DNA from: Streptomyces jumonjinensis
GTDB taxonomy: Bacteria > Actinomycetota > Actinomycetes > Streptomycetales > Streptomycetaceae
Assembly (NCBI RefSeq): GCF_009600885.1
Contig: NZ_VCLA01000164.1
Location: 16,619 to 80,618, forward strand
DNA: 64,000 nucleotides
Direction: 5' to 3'
The position numbers and the translations under genes were made by a program. The notes below the pieces were generated by a model. That model was not told the origin of the DNA, did no database searches, and was given only the letters and a program-made list of their open reading frames with translations. Shown one piece after another: positions 21,427 through 29,108 of the stretch (the first letter of the stretch is position 1; the number at the start of each line of letters is the position of its first letter).

Positions 21427-22707
21427 CTACGACACCACCCGGAGTCCACGTCCACCGCCCAACGCATCCCGGACCCGCTCGCGCGCATCCTCGCTCTCAT
21501 GGGTGTACACCCAGGTCACCCGACCGCCTCGCTCTTGGCCAAGGACCGACTGGGCATCCTTCTCCGGGACTCCCGCCCCATGCAGACGGGTCGTGACGGT
21601 ATGCCGGTAGTCGTAGACCCGCGGCCACCACTCATGCCGCTTCGTCTCCGGGTTGTATACTTTGCGGGCAACTCCAGCCTGCACCGTTGCCCGATGCCAC
21701 GGCCGCGACAGGTTGTTGACGTTGAGCGCCGCACCGCGCGGCCCACGGATCAGCAACTCCTCCACATGCAGGTCGTAGCCGTCGCCGATCGCAGACCGCG
21801 TCCGAGCCGGTGCCCACCGGGCCTTCATGAACTCGACCGCCGTCCAGGCTCGGTCCGTCAAAGGCACCGTGCGAAATCCGGCGTCCGTCTTCGGCGCCAG
21901 CTGCCGCACGAGCCGGCCGCCGTCGAGGACGAGGATCTCCTTGATGTGAGCGAGTCGCTCATCGTCGTCGATACAGTGCAGGCGGAGCCCGGCGTACTCC
22001 CCTGGACGCAGGCCTGTCTCGTGTGCGAAGTCCTTCAGGATCACCTGGTAATACGGGGGCAGGGCAGCGTGGATCAGTGCGTACTGGGCTTCCGTCGGCG
22101 GCTTCAGATCATCCGGGTGCTTCTTCTTCCTCGTTGCGGTCACTTCCAGATTGACGGCGGGGTTGACACTGATCCGCTCACCGTCCTTGATCGCGGCGGC
22201 AAGCACAGCGATCAGTAGTTCCTTGGCCTTCTTCTGGCTGTCGTAGCCCGGGACCTCGTGCGTCAGCCACCGCTGAAGCGCCATGTATTCGAGGTCGATG
22301 AGCCTGTAGCCGCCCCATTTGGGGTTGATGTACTTGGTCCAGATGCCCATCTTGCGGTTCCGGGTGGTGAGCTTGCCCTTCTTCTTCTCGACGTCCCAGA
22401 ACTCCTGCCACCAGGCGGCCAGGCGGATCTGACTGCGTTTGGGGTCCCTGTACCGTCGCTCGCGCACGTCGGTGCGGGTCTTGTCGAGGAACGCCTCGGC
22501 GGCCGTCTTCCCGCCGTCCTTGATCTTGAAATTCTTCGACCTCTGCTTGCCAGCGGGATCCCGGTAGCGGGCCTGCCACGCACCAATGCAGTCCCGGTGC
22601 TTCTTCCTCTCGCCATACTCCTCGGGCGGATACTCCTCCAGGCATAGCCCACAGCCGCAGCTCTTGCTCCGGACCTGGCGGGGATTGTTCGTTGCTCTAC
22701 GAGGCAC
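21427..22707 (-). CDS. int: Tyrosine site-specific integrase
   Basis: A 426-residue phage integrase. The catalytic residues of the tyrosine recombinase family are visible: R234 in T-G-L-R-P-G-E-Y, K273, R368 in D-Y-R-H-T, and nucleophile Y401 in W-V-Y-T-H. The usual first His of HxxR is Tyr (Y365). The N-terminus has a Cys cluster (C18-G-C-G-L-C, then H37/C40) that may bind zinc, followed by an arm-binding/SAM-like domain to about residue 190. It lies beside the tRNA-type attachment site with phased repeats. The start overlaps the upstream small gene by 11 bp, so the two are co-translated. Confidence 0.93.
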   Translation of the reverse strand: MPRRATNNPRQVRSKSCGCGLCLEEYPPEEYGERKKHRDCIGAWQARYRDPAGKQRSKNFKIKDGGKTAAEAFLDKTRTDVRERRYRDPKRSQIRLAAWWQEFWDVEKKKGKLTTRNRKMGIWTKYINPKWGGYRLIDLEYMALQRWLTHEVPGYDSQKKAKELLIAVLAAAIKDGERISVNPAVNLEVTATRKKKHPDDLKPPTEAQYALIHAALPPYYQVILKDFAHETGLRPGEYAGLRLHCIDDDERLAHIKEILVLDGGRLVRQLAPKTDAGFRTVPLTDRAWTAVEFMKARWAPARTRSAIGDGYDLHVEELLIRGPRGAALNVNNLSRPWHRATVQAGVARKVYNPETKRHEWWPRVYDYRHTVTTRLHGAGVPEKDAQSVLGQERGGRVTWVYTHESEDARERVRDALGGGRGLRVVS

Positions 22708-22939
22708 GATGGATCACCTCGTCCTCCTGCCGGTTGGGTACGCGAGGCAGCTCCACGGCGGCCCCGCACCAGCAGCGTGCACCAGCCGAGGGCTGGGGGA
22801 TGGCGAGTTCGGTGAGAACGGCGCGCACGCCTATGAGGGCCGCTTCAGGGGGCACCCCCTGCGGCACTGTGATCACATGACGGGACGGGTCCCACGGCAG
22901 GATGAGCGCGGCAGGAGCGGCTTCGGTGCGGATGCACAT
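22697..22939 (-). CDS. Small protein co-transcribed with integrase
   Basis: An 80-residue protein from ATG 22939 with GGGGGA upstream. Its 3' end overlaps the integrase start by 11 bp. It contains C-W-C-G-A-A-V-E-L-P near the C-terminus, but no family is recognised. Tight overlap with the integrase suggests translational coupling. It could be a recombination accessory protein, but nothing in the sequence proves it. Confidence 0.6.
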   Translation of the reverse strand: MCIRTEAAPAALILPWDPSRHVITVPQGVPPEAALIGVRAVLTELAIPQPSAGARCWCGAAVELPRVPNRQEDEVIHRAS

Positions 22940-23101
22940 ACAAATTCCCCCGTGATGCGGGCAGGCGACAGGCTGTCAGCCGCGGGGGAGGACGTGGCCG
23001 TGCGACCGACCGTACCCCCAAGAGGGTGAATAGGCGACCGATCTTGGCACATTGAGCCCCATGAGCCTTACAGGGAGTGAACAGGTCCGGTTTTGTAGGA
23101 C

Positions 23102-23467
23102 CTACCGCGTCCTGTTTGCGTCACGCAGCGCGCGCAGCTGAGTCTCGGTGAACTCCTGCTGATCTTTGGTGAGTTCACGGAACAGCTCAATGATCCGTTG
23201 CTCTGCATCCGGACTGAGCGGCCCGGGGGCCTGGCGGCCGGCGGCGGCAGAAAGCTCTTCCCTGCTGAACCGAGGAAACGCCGCAGCGAGGGCCCTGATG
23301 GCCTCGTCGCGCGGGCGGCGCTTGCGGTGCACCCAGGTGTTGACCGTGGCGGGAGACACGTCGATGCGACGAGCGATTTCACTGTCGCTCCGGATGCCGT
23401 ACTCGTCCTTCAGGCGCTTCAGGATCTGCGCGAAGTCCTCGCCGGGGGTCTCGTCGGTGGTCTCCAC
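23102..23467 (-). CDS. Prophage repressor-like HTH protein
   Basis: About 121 residues from GTG 23467; an in-frame TTG start at 23503 would lie inside the operator palindrome. A helix-turn-helix of the XRE/CI type is clear: D-S-E-I-A-R-R-I-D-V-S-P-A-T-V-N-T-W-V-H. The C-terminal half is a charged helix (E-Q-R-I-I-E-L-F-R-E-L) that may mediate oligomerisation, and no RecA-cleavable peptidase domain is present. It is divergent from the Cro-like gene, with three related palindromic sites around. Likely the lysogeny repressor. The start is uncertain because no strong ribosome site is seen. Confidence 0.78.
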   Translation of the reverse strand: METTDETPGEDFAQILKRLKDEYGIRSDSEIARRIDVSPATVNTWVHRKRRPRDEAIRALAAAFPRFSREELSAAAGRQAPGPLSPDAEQRIIELFRELTKDQQEFTETQLRALRDANRTR

Positions 23468-23487
23468 AGACGTAAGGGTGCCCTCAG

Positions 23488-23516
23488 CTTCTACTTTTCG
23501 CAAGTAAAAGTAGAAG
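23488..23516. promoter_or_regulatory. Operator O1: 11-bp perfect inverted repeat at repressor start
   Basis: CTTCTACTTTT (23488-23498) is the exact inverse of AAAAGTAGAAG (23506-23516), with a 7-bp spacer. It sits directly upstream of the repressor reading frame. The half-site TTCTAC resembles those in O2 and O3, so the repressor probably autoregulates here. Confidence 0.75.
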
Positions 23517-23651
23517 CGTGGCGAGAACTGGAGCAGCGCGCAGCCTCCCCGCTACGCGGCGTCGCGTCGGCATGCGCCACACGGTAGAACGCCCGTGCGA
23601 ATCACGCCACCCGCACTCGACGAATCCTCGGAAGTTCTCGGAACTTCCCCG

Positions 23652-23680
23652 TTGACAGACTTCAACAGCAACTGTAGAAA
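23652..23680 (+). promoter_or_regulatory. Rightward early promoter with operator O2
   Basis: A -35 TTGACA (23652-23657) and -10 TAGAAA (23675-23680) are separated by 17 bp. The 20-bp element TTCAACAGCAACTGTAGAAA (23661-23680) covers the spacer and -10. It is a near-palindrome (TTCWACAG-NNN-CTGTWGAA) and recurs exactly at 23990. A repressor bound here would block RNA polymerase, as at lambda PR. Confidence 0.75.
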
Positions 23681-23735
23681 TGTCGCAACGCCTCAACGTC
23701 GAGGCTGCACCCGTCTCACCCCGCACGAGGTACCC

Positions 23736-24038
23736 ATGCCAAAGGTGCTCCGCAAGAGCGAAGGCCAGCCAATCCGCGACGAAATGAAGCGACAGAAGCT
23801 GACCCTCGACCAGCTGTCCGAGCTGACCCGAGCGGTCGACCCGGAAGGGCGCGGAGTCAGCCCGGCCGCCATAGGCCGACTTACCGGCACGGGGCGCACC
23901 GCGCGAGACCGATGCGAGCTGCACACGGCATGGCTGATCACCGAAGGGCTCGACGCCCGAATGCACCGGCTCTTCAGCATGCCTCCACATTCAACAGCAA
24001 CTGTAGAAAGGTCAAGGGCTGATGCCGAAGAAGAGTGA
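23736..24038 (+). CDS. Cro-like / early HTH protein
   Basis: A 100-residue protein from ATG 23736 with CGAGG upstream. It is divergent from the repressor and the first gene after the early promoter. An HTH-like segment (K-L-T-L-D-Q-L-S-E-L-T...V-S-P-A-A-I-G-R-L-T-G) is visible at residues about 22-55. Position and size fit a Cro-type antirepressor. The last codons overlap operator O3 and the start of the excisionase-like gene. Confidence 0.7.
   Translation: MPKVLRKSEGQPIRDEMKRQKLTLDQLSELTRAVDPEGRGVSPAAIGRLTGTGRTARDRCELHTAWLITEGLDARMHRLFSMPPHSTATVERSRADAEEE
23990..24009. promoter_or_regulatory. Operator O3: exact copy of O2 within the Cro-like gene end
   Basis: TTCAACAGCAACTGTAGAAA is repeated base for base from 23661-23680, 12 bp before the ATG of the excisionase-like gene. 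Its position suggests separate control of that gene. Confidence 0.75.
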
Positions 24039-24264
24039 CCGCACGGTCCCCCTCCCTGCCGGCCTGACCCCCCTGCTCTCCCAGCCTCAGCTGGAGACCC
24101 TCTACGGAGTCTCCGACTGGACGGTCATGAAGTGGATCAAGCAGGGAATGCCGGTCCGCCCATACCCCGGCCGCGAGAAGCGCTTCGACCTGAACGAGGT
24201 GGAGGCGTGGATGGCGGACAACGACCCGGCGCGTGACTGCGAGTTGGCCACCGCGACCGCCTGA
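24022..24264 (+). CDS. Excisionase-like MerR-type HTH protein
   Basis: An 80-residue protein from ATG 24022 overlapping the preceding gene by 17 bp. The sequence S-Q-P-Q-L-E-T-L-Y-G-V-S-D-W-T-V-M-K-W-I followed by P-G-R-E-K-R-F-D-L-N-E-V-E-A-W is the winged-helix pattern of Xis and helix-turn-helix 17 proteins. In a temperate phage this would direct excision together with the integrase. Similar proteins can also be plain regulators. Confidence 0.75.
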   Translation: MPKKSDRTVPLPAGLTPLLSQPQLETLYGVSDWTVMKWIKQGMPVRPYPGREKRFDLNEVEAWMADNDPARDCELATATA

Positions 24265-24355
24265 CCCCCAAAAGTTTCGGGGCCCCCGGACCGTGCCTGG
24301 TCCAGGAAGCCCCTCCGGCAGTACCTCAACCAACCAACAAACGAAGAGGTCCACC

Positions 24356-24823
24356 GTGACTATTGAGTCTATCCGGCGCTTTGCGCCGACTGATCTTCCG
24401 GCGGGTGATCGGCGGACGGTGCGGGTCGTCGGTGTCCTGCCGACCCGCCCGACGACTGTGGCCGAGGCGTTCCGGGCTGCGGCCCGGTTGATCGCGGCGA
24501 ACGGTCACTGGCAGGGGGATTACGTCCCGGATGCGTTCGATCGGGAGATGGATGTTCCGCATGCTCTGCGGCCGATGTCGATCGTGGCGGCGTTGAAGTG
24601 CGCGATGTCGGGTGATCCGCATCGGGACAGTCTGCTGGCTGACAACGCGATCGCTGTGTTGGCGGCTCGGTTGGAGGTCGGCGGGGAGGTCGGCCCGTAC
24701 CGGACGGGCATCTTCGACCTGGAGGAGCACATCGCGGCGTGGGGTGATGCCCCGGGTCGGTCGGTGGAGTCGGTGGTGGCGGTGCTGGAGGCGGCTGCTG
24801 ACGCCACGGTGGTGGCGCTGTGA
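24356..24823 (+). CDS. DUF6197 family protein
   Basis: A 155-residue protein from GTG 24356 with GAAGAGG upstream. The pattern T-V-A-E-A-F-R-A-A-A-R-L-I-A-A-N-G-H-W-Q-G followed by a central A-L-R-P-M-S-I-V-A-A-L matches the small DUF6197 family found in actinobacteria and their phages. Function unknown. First gene of the long early operon; the next start overlaps its stop. Confidence 0.75.
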   Translation: MTIESIRRFAPTDLPAGDRRTVRVVGVLPTRPTTVAEAFRAAARLIAANGHWQGDYVPDAFDREMDVPHALRPMSIVAALKCAMSGDPHRDSLLADNAIAVLAARLEVGGEVGPYRTGIFDLEEHIAAWGDAPGRSVESVVAVLEAAADATVVAL

Positions 24824-25050
24824 GCACCCCGAAGAGCAGGGATCCGATCGCGGTGACCACAGCGGATGGTGTGTCGTGGCTGCGTCGGGCGGTTACGTCT
24901 GACGGGCGTGGCCTGTACGCGGTGGCGGGGGTGTGTGACTGCCCGGAGTTCGTGATGGCGACGCTGCCGGAGCTGGCGGAGCACGGGCTGGCCGGGTTCG
25001 AGTTCGGTCCTTTCGCGGCTGGCGAGGTATCCGAGGGCGGTGACGACTGA
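24820..25050 (+). CDS. Phage protein of unknown function
   Basis: A 76-residue acidic protein from GTG 24820, overlapping the previous stop by 4 bp and the next start by 1 bp. It has the pattern A-V-A-G-V-C-D-C-P-E-F-V but no known domain. Confidence 0.6.
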   Translation: MSTPKSRDPIAVTTADGVSWLRRAVTSDGRGLYAVAGVCDCPEFVMATLPELAEHGLAGFEFGPFAAGEVSEGGDD

Positions 25051-25193
25051 TGTCGGACGGTCTGGAGCGGCTGGACGTGCCGTCGGAGAGCTGGAGCGCG
25101 GCGGCTCAGGTACTGGCTGAGCTGAAGGCGGCGACGCCGCAGCAGCCGGATTCCGAGGTCGATGTCGCGCCCGCGTCCGGGGGTGGGTCGTGA
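25050..25193 (+). CDS. Small phage protein (47 aa)
   Basis: A 47-residue reading frame from ATG 25050 tightly packed between two genes (TGATG overlap before, 1-bp overlap after). It is Ala/Glu/Ser-rich with a probable short helix. Supported mainly by operon packing. Confidence 0.5.
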   Translation: MSDGLERLDVPSESWSAAAQVLAELKAATPQQPDSEVDVAPASGGGS

Positions 25194-25420
25194 TGGCGCT
25201 GGAGGAGCGGGTGATCCCGGTGTCCGACGTGCTGGTGCTGCCGGTCGTGCCTGCGGGTGCGGGGGATCGGCTGCTGCGGGGCCTGGGGCTGGCTGAGCCG
25301 GTGACGTCGTGTCTGGGCTGTGAGCGGGCGATTCCGGCGGGTCGGACGTGGTGCGGCTGGGTGTGCCGGAACTTCGACGACCGCCACGACGACTGCAACG
25401 AAATGGACGGCGATGAGTGA
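25193..25420 (+). CDS. Small Cys-containing phage protein
   Basis: A 75-residue protein from ATG 25193 (GTG 25190 possible). C-L-G-C-E-R-A-I-P-A-G-R-T-W-C-G-W-V-C has CxxC...CxxxC spacing suggesting a zinc ribbon. It ends in an acidic tail overlapping the next start. Function unknown. Confidence 0.6.
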   Translation: MALEERVIPVSDVLVLPVVPAGAGDRLLRGLGLAEPVTSCLGCERAIPAGRTWCGWVCRNFDDRHDDCNEMDGDE

Positions 25421-25607
25421 TTGCGATGGCTCGGACTGCCGTGACGTGTACGGGCACGGCGCGGACTGCATCCACTGGTCTGTGACCGCCCGTCCGATCG
25501 GTCCGTGTGAGCAGGCGATGGCTGAGGACGGGTACGGCTCGCTGGCCCGCTGGATGCCGCCCCGTCCCGACACCACCACGACGAACGCCCCGAGGAGGGC
25601 CGCATGA
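25413..25607 (+). CDS. Small phage protein, His/Cys-rich N-terminus
   Basis: A 64-residue protein from ATG 25413. The first 30 residues contain C-D-G-S-D-C-R-D-V-Y-G-H-G-A-D-C-I-H-W, a possible metal site. It overlaps both neighbours by a few bases. No family recognised. Confidence 0.55.
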   Translation: MSDCDGSDCRDVYGHGADCIHWSVTARPIGPCEQAMAEDGYGSLARWMPPRPDTTTTNAPRRAA

Positions 25608-26116
25608 CGCTCGACGAACTGATCACCGCCTTGAGGCAGGCAGACCCCGCGCAGGTCGTCCGGAACGGCTTCGCCAGCCCGCACTCCTACCGGGGCTACT
25701 ACTCCGAGCTGGCGTTTGAGCCCGCGCAGGACGTGACGGTCGGCGACATGCTGGACGCTGCGGTGAGCGCCCTTGGCGAGACCTACGAGGGCTACAAGGG
25801 CGGCAGTTTCACCATGAGCGGGGGGACTGACTGCTACCTCGCGGTCTACGGCCGAATCGGCCGTGCGATCAGCGAGGACACCATCATGGTGATGCTGAAC
25901 CCGCCCATCTCCCGGGCCGAGGTGCTGCAGGAGGCTGCTAACGCCTTGGACGCCAAGGTCCGCGCCATACGCGCCGCGGACCGGTTCGAGGACGGCTGGG
26001 GCGACACCCGAGGCCCCGGCCTGATGGCCGCCATCACCGAGCTCCGTCGCATGGCCGACGAGACCGCCGCGCTGGAGAAGGACACCCCCGACACCCGAGA
26101 GGACGGCACCCGATGA
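25604..26116 (+). CDS. Phage protein of unknown function
   Basis: A 170-residue protein from ATG 25604. The central Y-R-G-Y-Y-S-E-L-A-F-E-P segment and the later C-Y-L-A-V-Y-G look conserved and structured, and the C-terminus is helical and charged. I do not recognise the family. It is in the early operon, with 4-bp overlaps at both ends. Confidence 0.6.
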   Translation: MTLDELITALRQADPAQVVRNGFASPHSYRGYYSELAFEPAQDVTVGDMLDAAVSALGETYEGYKGGSFTMSGGTDCYLAVYGRIGRAISEDTIMVMLNPPISRAEVLQEAANALDAKVRAIRAADRFEDGWGDTRGPGLMAAITELRRMADETAALEKDTPDTREDGTR

Positions 26117-26499
26117 CCGATGCCCGTACCGAGCTGCGCAGGTACATGACCAGCGCGGACGCCGACCGCCTGTACGCCGCGATCAGCTCCGAGACGCTGC
26201 GGACGGCCGCTGACGAGATCGACGACGCCGAGCTGCCCGACGATGTCGCGGACTCGGACGCGCGTGCGTTCGACGACGGCGCCGCATGGGCTACCGATCT
26301 GCTGCGGCAGCGCGCGGAGAAGGCCGCCACTGCCGGGGCGTCCACGGCACCCCGCATCACCACCATCCGCGTCTCCGGCACCCGAGTCGACTGGCGGGAG
26401 GGCCAGGCCCGCCGCCGGCGGACGCTCCCCAGCGTGGGGGAGGCTCGCCGCTTCCGCGAGTACCTGAGGGGCGTCGCACGCGGCGGCGATGCCGGATGA
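26113..26499 (+). CDS. Phage protein of unknown function
   Basis: A 128-residue protein from ATG 26113. The N-terminal half is acidic and helical; the C-terminal half is Arg-rich (R-R-R-R-T-L-P-S-V-G-E-A-R-R-F). It overlaps the previous stop by 4 bp and ends about 100 bp before the exonuclease gene, where a UUCG-loop hairpin (26513-26534) lies. Confidence 0.55.
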   Translation: MTDARTELRRYMTSADADRLYAAISSETLRTAADEIDDAELPDDVADSDARAFDDGAAWATDLLRQRAEKAATAGASTAPRITTIRVSGTRVDWREGQARRRRTLPSVGEARRFREYLRGVARGGDAG

Positions 26500-26512
26500 C
26501 GATCGCACCGCT

Positions 26513-26534
26513 GGCCGGGACTTCGGTCCCGGCC
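26513..26534 (+). terminator. UUCG-tetraloop hairpin before the recE-like gene
   Basis: GGCCGGGAC (26513-26521), loop TTCG, GTCCCGGCC (26526-26534): a very stable 9-bp stem in the leader of the exonuclease gene. No T-run. Confidence 0.6.
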
Positions 26535-26600
26535 CCCGGGCCCGGCCTCCCGCCCCGAGTCGCCGAGCGATGGCCGCTACTACCTCCCCAGGAGCCCGCG

Positions 26601-27473
26601 ATGACGATCACGCCCGAGGTTGAGGCATTGGCCCCGGCCGTCATCGACGGCTTGTCCGCGGAGGACTACCACGCCGATCGGACGTCGATCTCGTCGACCG
26701 GGCTCCGCACAATCCTCGCCCCCGGATGCCCCGCCCAGCTCCGCTACGACCTCGACCACCCCCAGCCCCCCAAGCGCGAGTTCGACCTCGGGCACGCCGC
26801 GCACCTGATGGTGCTGGGCGAGGGCCCGGAGCTGGAGGTCATCGACTACCCGGACTGGCGGAAGAAGGGCGCGCAGGACCAGCGCGACGCCGCCTACGCC
26901 GAAGGCAAGACGCCGCTCCTCACCAAGGACTACGACATGGTCCAGGCGATGGCTGAGGCGATCCGCCAGCACCCGCTCGCCGGCCCGCTGTTCACCCCGG
27001 GGACGGGCCTGGCAGAGCAGTCGATCTTCTGGACCGACCCGGCGACCGGTGTCCGCTGCCGGGTCCGCCCGGACTGGCTGAAGCAGCTGCCCGGCCTGAC
27101 CCTCGCCGTCGACTACAAGACGATCAAGAGCGCCGACCCGGAGACCGTATCCAAGGCAATCCGGGACCGCGCCTACCACCAGCAGGACGCCCTCTACACC
27201 GACGGCGTCGAGGCCGCCGGGCTCGCCCCCGACGGATGCCGCTTCGTCTTCGTCTTCCAGTCGAAGGCCGCCCCGTACCTGATCACCGTGCGGGAGCTCA
27301 ACCAGCAGGACCGCGATATCGGCCGCGCCCGCAATCAGCGCGCCCTGCGCCTCTACGCCGACTGCCAGCGCACCGGCATCTGGCCCGACTGGACCGGCCC
27401 CGTCACCGAGATACCCGTCATCTCCATGCCGCTGTGGGCCGTCCTGTCCGAAACTGAGGAGTACCTGAAGTGA
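26601..27473 (+). CDS. RecE/exonuclease VIII-like PD-(D/E)XK nuclease
   Basis: A 290-residue protein from ATG 26601 with CCAGGAG upstream. The opening Y-H-A-D-R-T-S-I-S-S-T-G-L-R-T-I-L and the later R-V-R-P-D-W-L...A-V-D-Y-K-T are the marks of the RecE C-terminal / DUF3799 nuclease family (PD-(D/E)XK core with catalytic D and K). It resects double-stranded DNA ends to produce single strands for the annealase encoded next. The stop overlaps the recT-like start by 4 bp. Another in-frame ATG at 26496 exists but has weaker support. Confidence 0.84.
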   Translation: MTITPEVEALAPAVIDGLSAEDYHADRTSISSTGLRTILAPGCPAQLRYDLDHPQPPKREFDLGHAAHLMVLGEGPELEVIDYPDWRKKGAQDQRDAAYAEGKTPLLTKDYDMVQAMAEAIRQHPLAGPLFTPGTGLAEQSIFWTDPATGVRCRVRPDWLKQLPGLTLAVDYKTIKSADPETVSKAIRDRAYHQQDALYTDGVEAAGLAPDGCRFVFVFQSKAAPYLITVRELNQQDRDIGRARNQRALRLYADCQRTGIWPDWTGPVTEIPVISMPLWAVLSETEEYLK

Positions 27474-28255
27474 CCAGCGAGATCGCCACCCGCGACGAGA
27501 ACGCCGTCGTCACGGCGGACACCCCGGCCGCACAGCCGACCGACCTCATGCAGTGGGTCGAATCAGCCCGCCAGGCCTCCATCGTTGCTCAGTCTCTGGC
27601 CAAGACGTCTTTCGCTGGCGCCTACCGCGGCAAACCCGATGAGATCACCGCCGCGATCCTCACCGGGCAGGAGCTCGGCCTCCAGCCGATGACCGCGCTG
27701 AAGTCTATCGACGTGATCCAGGGGCAGCCCGCTCTCCGTGCGCACGCCATGCGCGGCATCCTCCAGGCCCGCGGGCATGAGGTCGAGGTCGTCGAGTCCA
27801 CGGACACGCTCTGCATCATGCGGGGCCGCCGCAATGGATCCGAGAGCTGGCAGCAGGTCGTGTGGGACATCCCCCGTGCCCGGCTCCTCGGGCTCCTCGG
27901 AAAGGATCAGTGGAAGAAGCAGCCGAAGACGATGTTGGTCGCCCGCGCCACCGGGGAGATCTGCCGCCTCGTCGCCTCCGACGCCCTGCACGGCATGCCC
28001 TACGTCGCCGAGGAACTTGACGGATCCTCGGTCTACACCGGGCAGGTCATCGCCCCGAAGGCCCCGCTCAACGTCGCCGCCATCACCGCCGTACCTGAGC
28101 AGCCCGCCCCTACGGCTCCCGAGGAGCAGTACACCGTCGGCCGCGACGACCACCCCGACGACGACGGTGACGGGCTGTGGCAACAGGAGGAGACCGACGA
28201 CCAGCCAGCCGTCGCGTGGCCGGCGGTCGCGGAGCCCGGGTCGGGGGCCGTCTGA
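27470..28255 (+). CDS. RecT-like single-strand annealing protein
   Basis: A 261-residue protein. The core L-A-K-T-S-F-A-G-A-Y-R-G-K-P-D-E-I-T-A-A and I-L-T-G-Q-E-L-G-L-Q-P-M-T-A-L followed by A-R-A-T-G-E-I-C-R-L-V-A is typical of the actinophage RecT group. Together with the upstream exonuclease it forms a phage recombination pair, probably for replication of concatemers or repair. The C-terminal 60 residues are acidic and disordered (D-D-D-G-D-G-L-W). ATG 27470 overlaps the exonuclease stop. Confidence 0.85.
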   Translation: MTSEIATRDENAVVTADTPAAQPTDLMQWVESARQASIVAQSLAKTSFAGAYRGKPDEITAAILTGQELGLQPMTALKSIDVIQGQPALRAHAMRGILQARGHEVEVVESTDTLCIMRGRRNGSESWQQVVWDIPRARLLGLLGKDQWKKQPKTMLVARATGEICRLVASDALHGMPYVAEELDGSSVYTGQVIAPKAPLNVAAITAVPEQPAPTAPEEQYTVGRDDHPDDDGDGLWQQEETDDQPAVAWPAVAEPGSGAV

Positions 28256-28662
28256 TGTGGCGCATTGTCCGCTCCCGCGAGTACCGCCGTCTCCACCGGC
28301 ACATCGCCATCCTGCAAGCCGCCCTCGACTCGGCGACGACCGATGCCGTCCAGCAGAGTGAGAGGTCACGAAGGGCTGACGCGCACGCTACCCATCTCTC
28401 CGACCAGCTCGACGGAGCCGCGCGCCGACTCCGTCAGTACACCGCTGCGATGGACGTGTACGCCATCGGCAGCGAGGCCGCACTCGTCCGCTACGAGACC
28501 CGCATCGACCGGCTCGCCCGTGCCGTCGCCAGGCTCCGGGCCGAGCTGGCCAAGCAGAAGCGGGTGACCTCCCGTCTGTCCGGTCAGCTCATGGACTCGA
28601 TGGGTTACACGGAGGCCGAGCGTCGTCTCCTCGACGCCGCGCTCGACCGGGAGACGAGCTAG
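28255..28662 (+). CDS. Coiled-coil phage protein
   Basis: A 135-residue protein from ATG 28255 overlapping the recT-like stop by 1 bp. It is almost wholly helical, with heptad-like spacing (L-A-R-A-V-A-R-L-R-A-E-L-A-K-Q-K) and a basic N-terminus, so a DNA-associated coiled coil is plausible. No family assigned. It ends the first early transcription block before a hairpin. Confidence 0.6.
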   Translation: MWRIVRSREYRRLHRHIAILQAALDSATTDAVQQSERSRRADAHATHLSDQLDGAARRLRQYTAAMDVYAIGSEAALVRYETRIDRLARAVARLRAELAKQKRVTSRLSGQLMDSMGYTEAERRLLDAALDRETS

Positions 28663-28674
28663 CCCTGTCTGCCC

Positions 28675-28707
28675 CCGGGGCCGGGATGTCCTGCCTCCCG
28701 GCCCCGG
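28675..28707 (+). terminator. Gene-start-proximal hairpin
   Basis: CCGGGGCCGGG (28675-28685) pairs with CCCGGCCCCGG (28697-28707), 11 bp perfect, loop 11 nt. A 35-nt G-poor linker then leads to ATG 28743. No T-run. Confidence 0.7.
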
Positions 28708-28742
28708 CCGGGCCCCACCCTCAGACCATAGAGGAGACCCGA

Positions 28743-29108
28743 ATGCCTCACCTCACTGTTGCCGAGCGGCTGGCCGCCGCGGACCGCGACTTCACCCTCG
28801 CTGCCATAGCCGACCAGTCCGAATGGGACCGCTTCCTTGTCGAGCAGGCCATCCTCGCGGTCGGGGAGACCCGCGACACCTTCTCCGCCAACGATCTCAG
28901 GACGCTGCTTCCCGAGATGGGCCACGGCTATCTCGGTGCTGCGATCAAGGCGCTCCAGGCCGGGGGGATCATCCGGCCGACTGGCGCGATGGTGCCCTCC
29001 ACCAGCCCCGCCACCAAGGGCCACCGGCTCACCGTCTGGACGCTGACCGCCCGAGGCCACGCCATCGCCGCACACCGCCGCACCGCACACACCGGGAGGG
29101 CGGCATGA
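28743..29108 (+). CDS. Winged-helix-like phage protein
   Basis: A 121-residue protein from ATG 28743 with GAGGAG upstream. The sequence D-T-F-S-A-N-D-L-R-T-L-L-P...A-A-I-K-A-L-Q-A-G-G-I-I-R-P-T-G resembles a winged helix (helix-turn-helix then beta wing). Possibly a DNA-binding early regulator. Family not recognised. Confidence 0.6.
   Translation: MPHLTVAERLAAADRDFTLAAIADQSEWDRFLVEQAILAVGETRDTFSANDLRTLLPEMGHGYLGAAIKALQAGGIIRPTGAMVPSTSPATKGHRLTVWTLTARGHAIAAHRRTAHTGRAA

Noticed and set aside
23102..23503. TTG 23503 as the repressor start
   Set aside because: It lies in the centre of the 11-bp inverted repeat with no ribosome site. GTG 23467 is preferred, though not proven.
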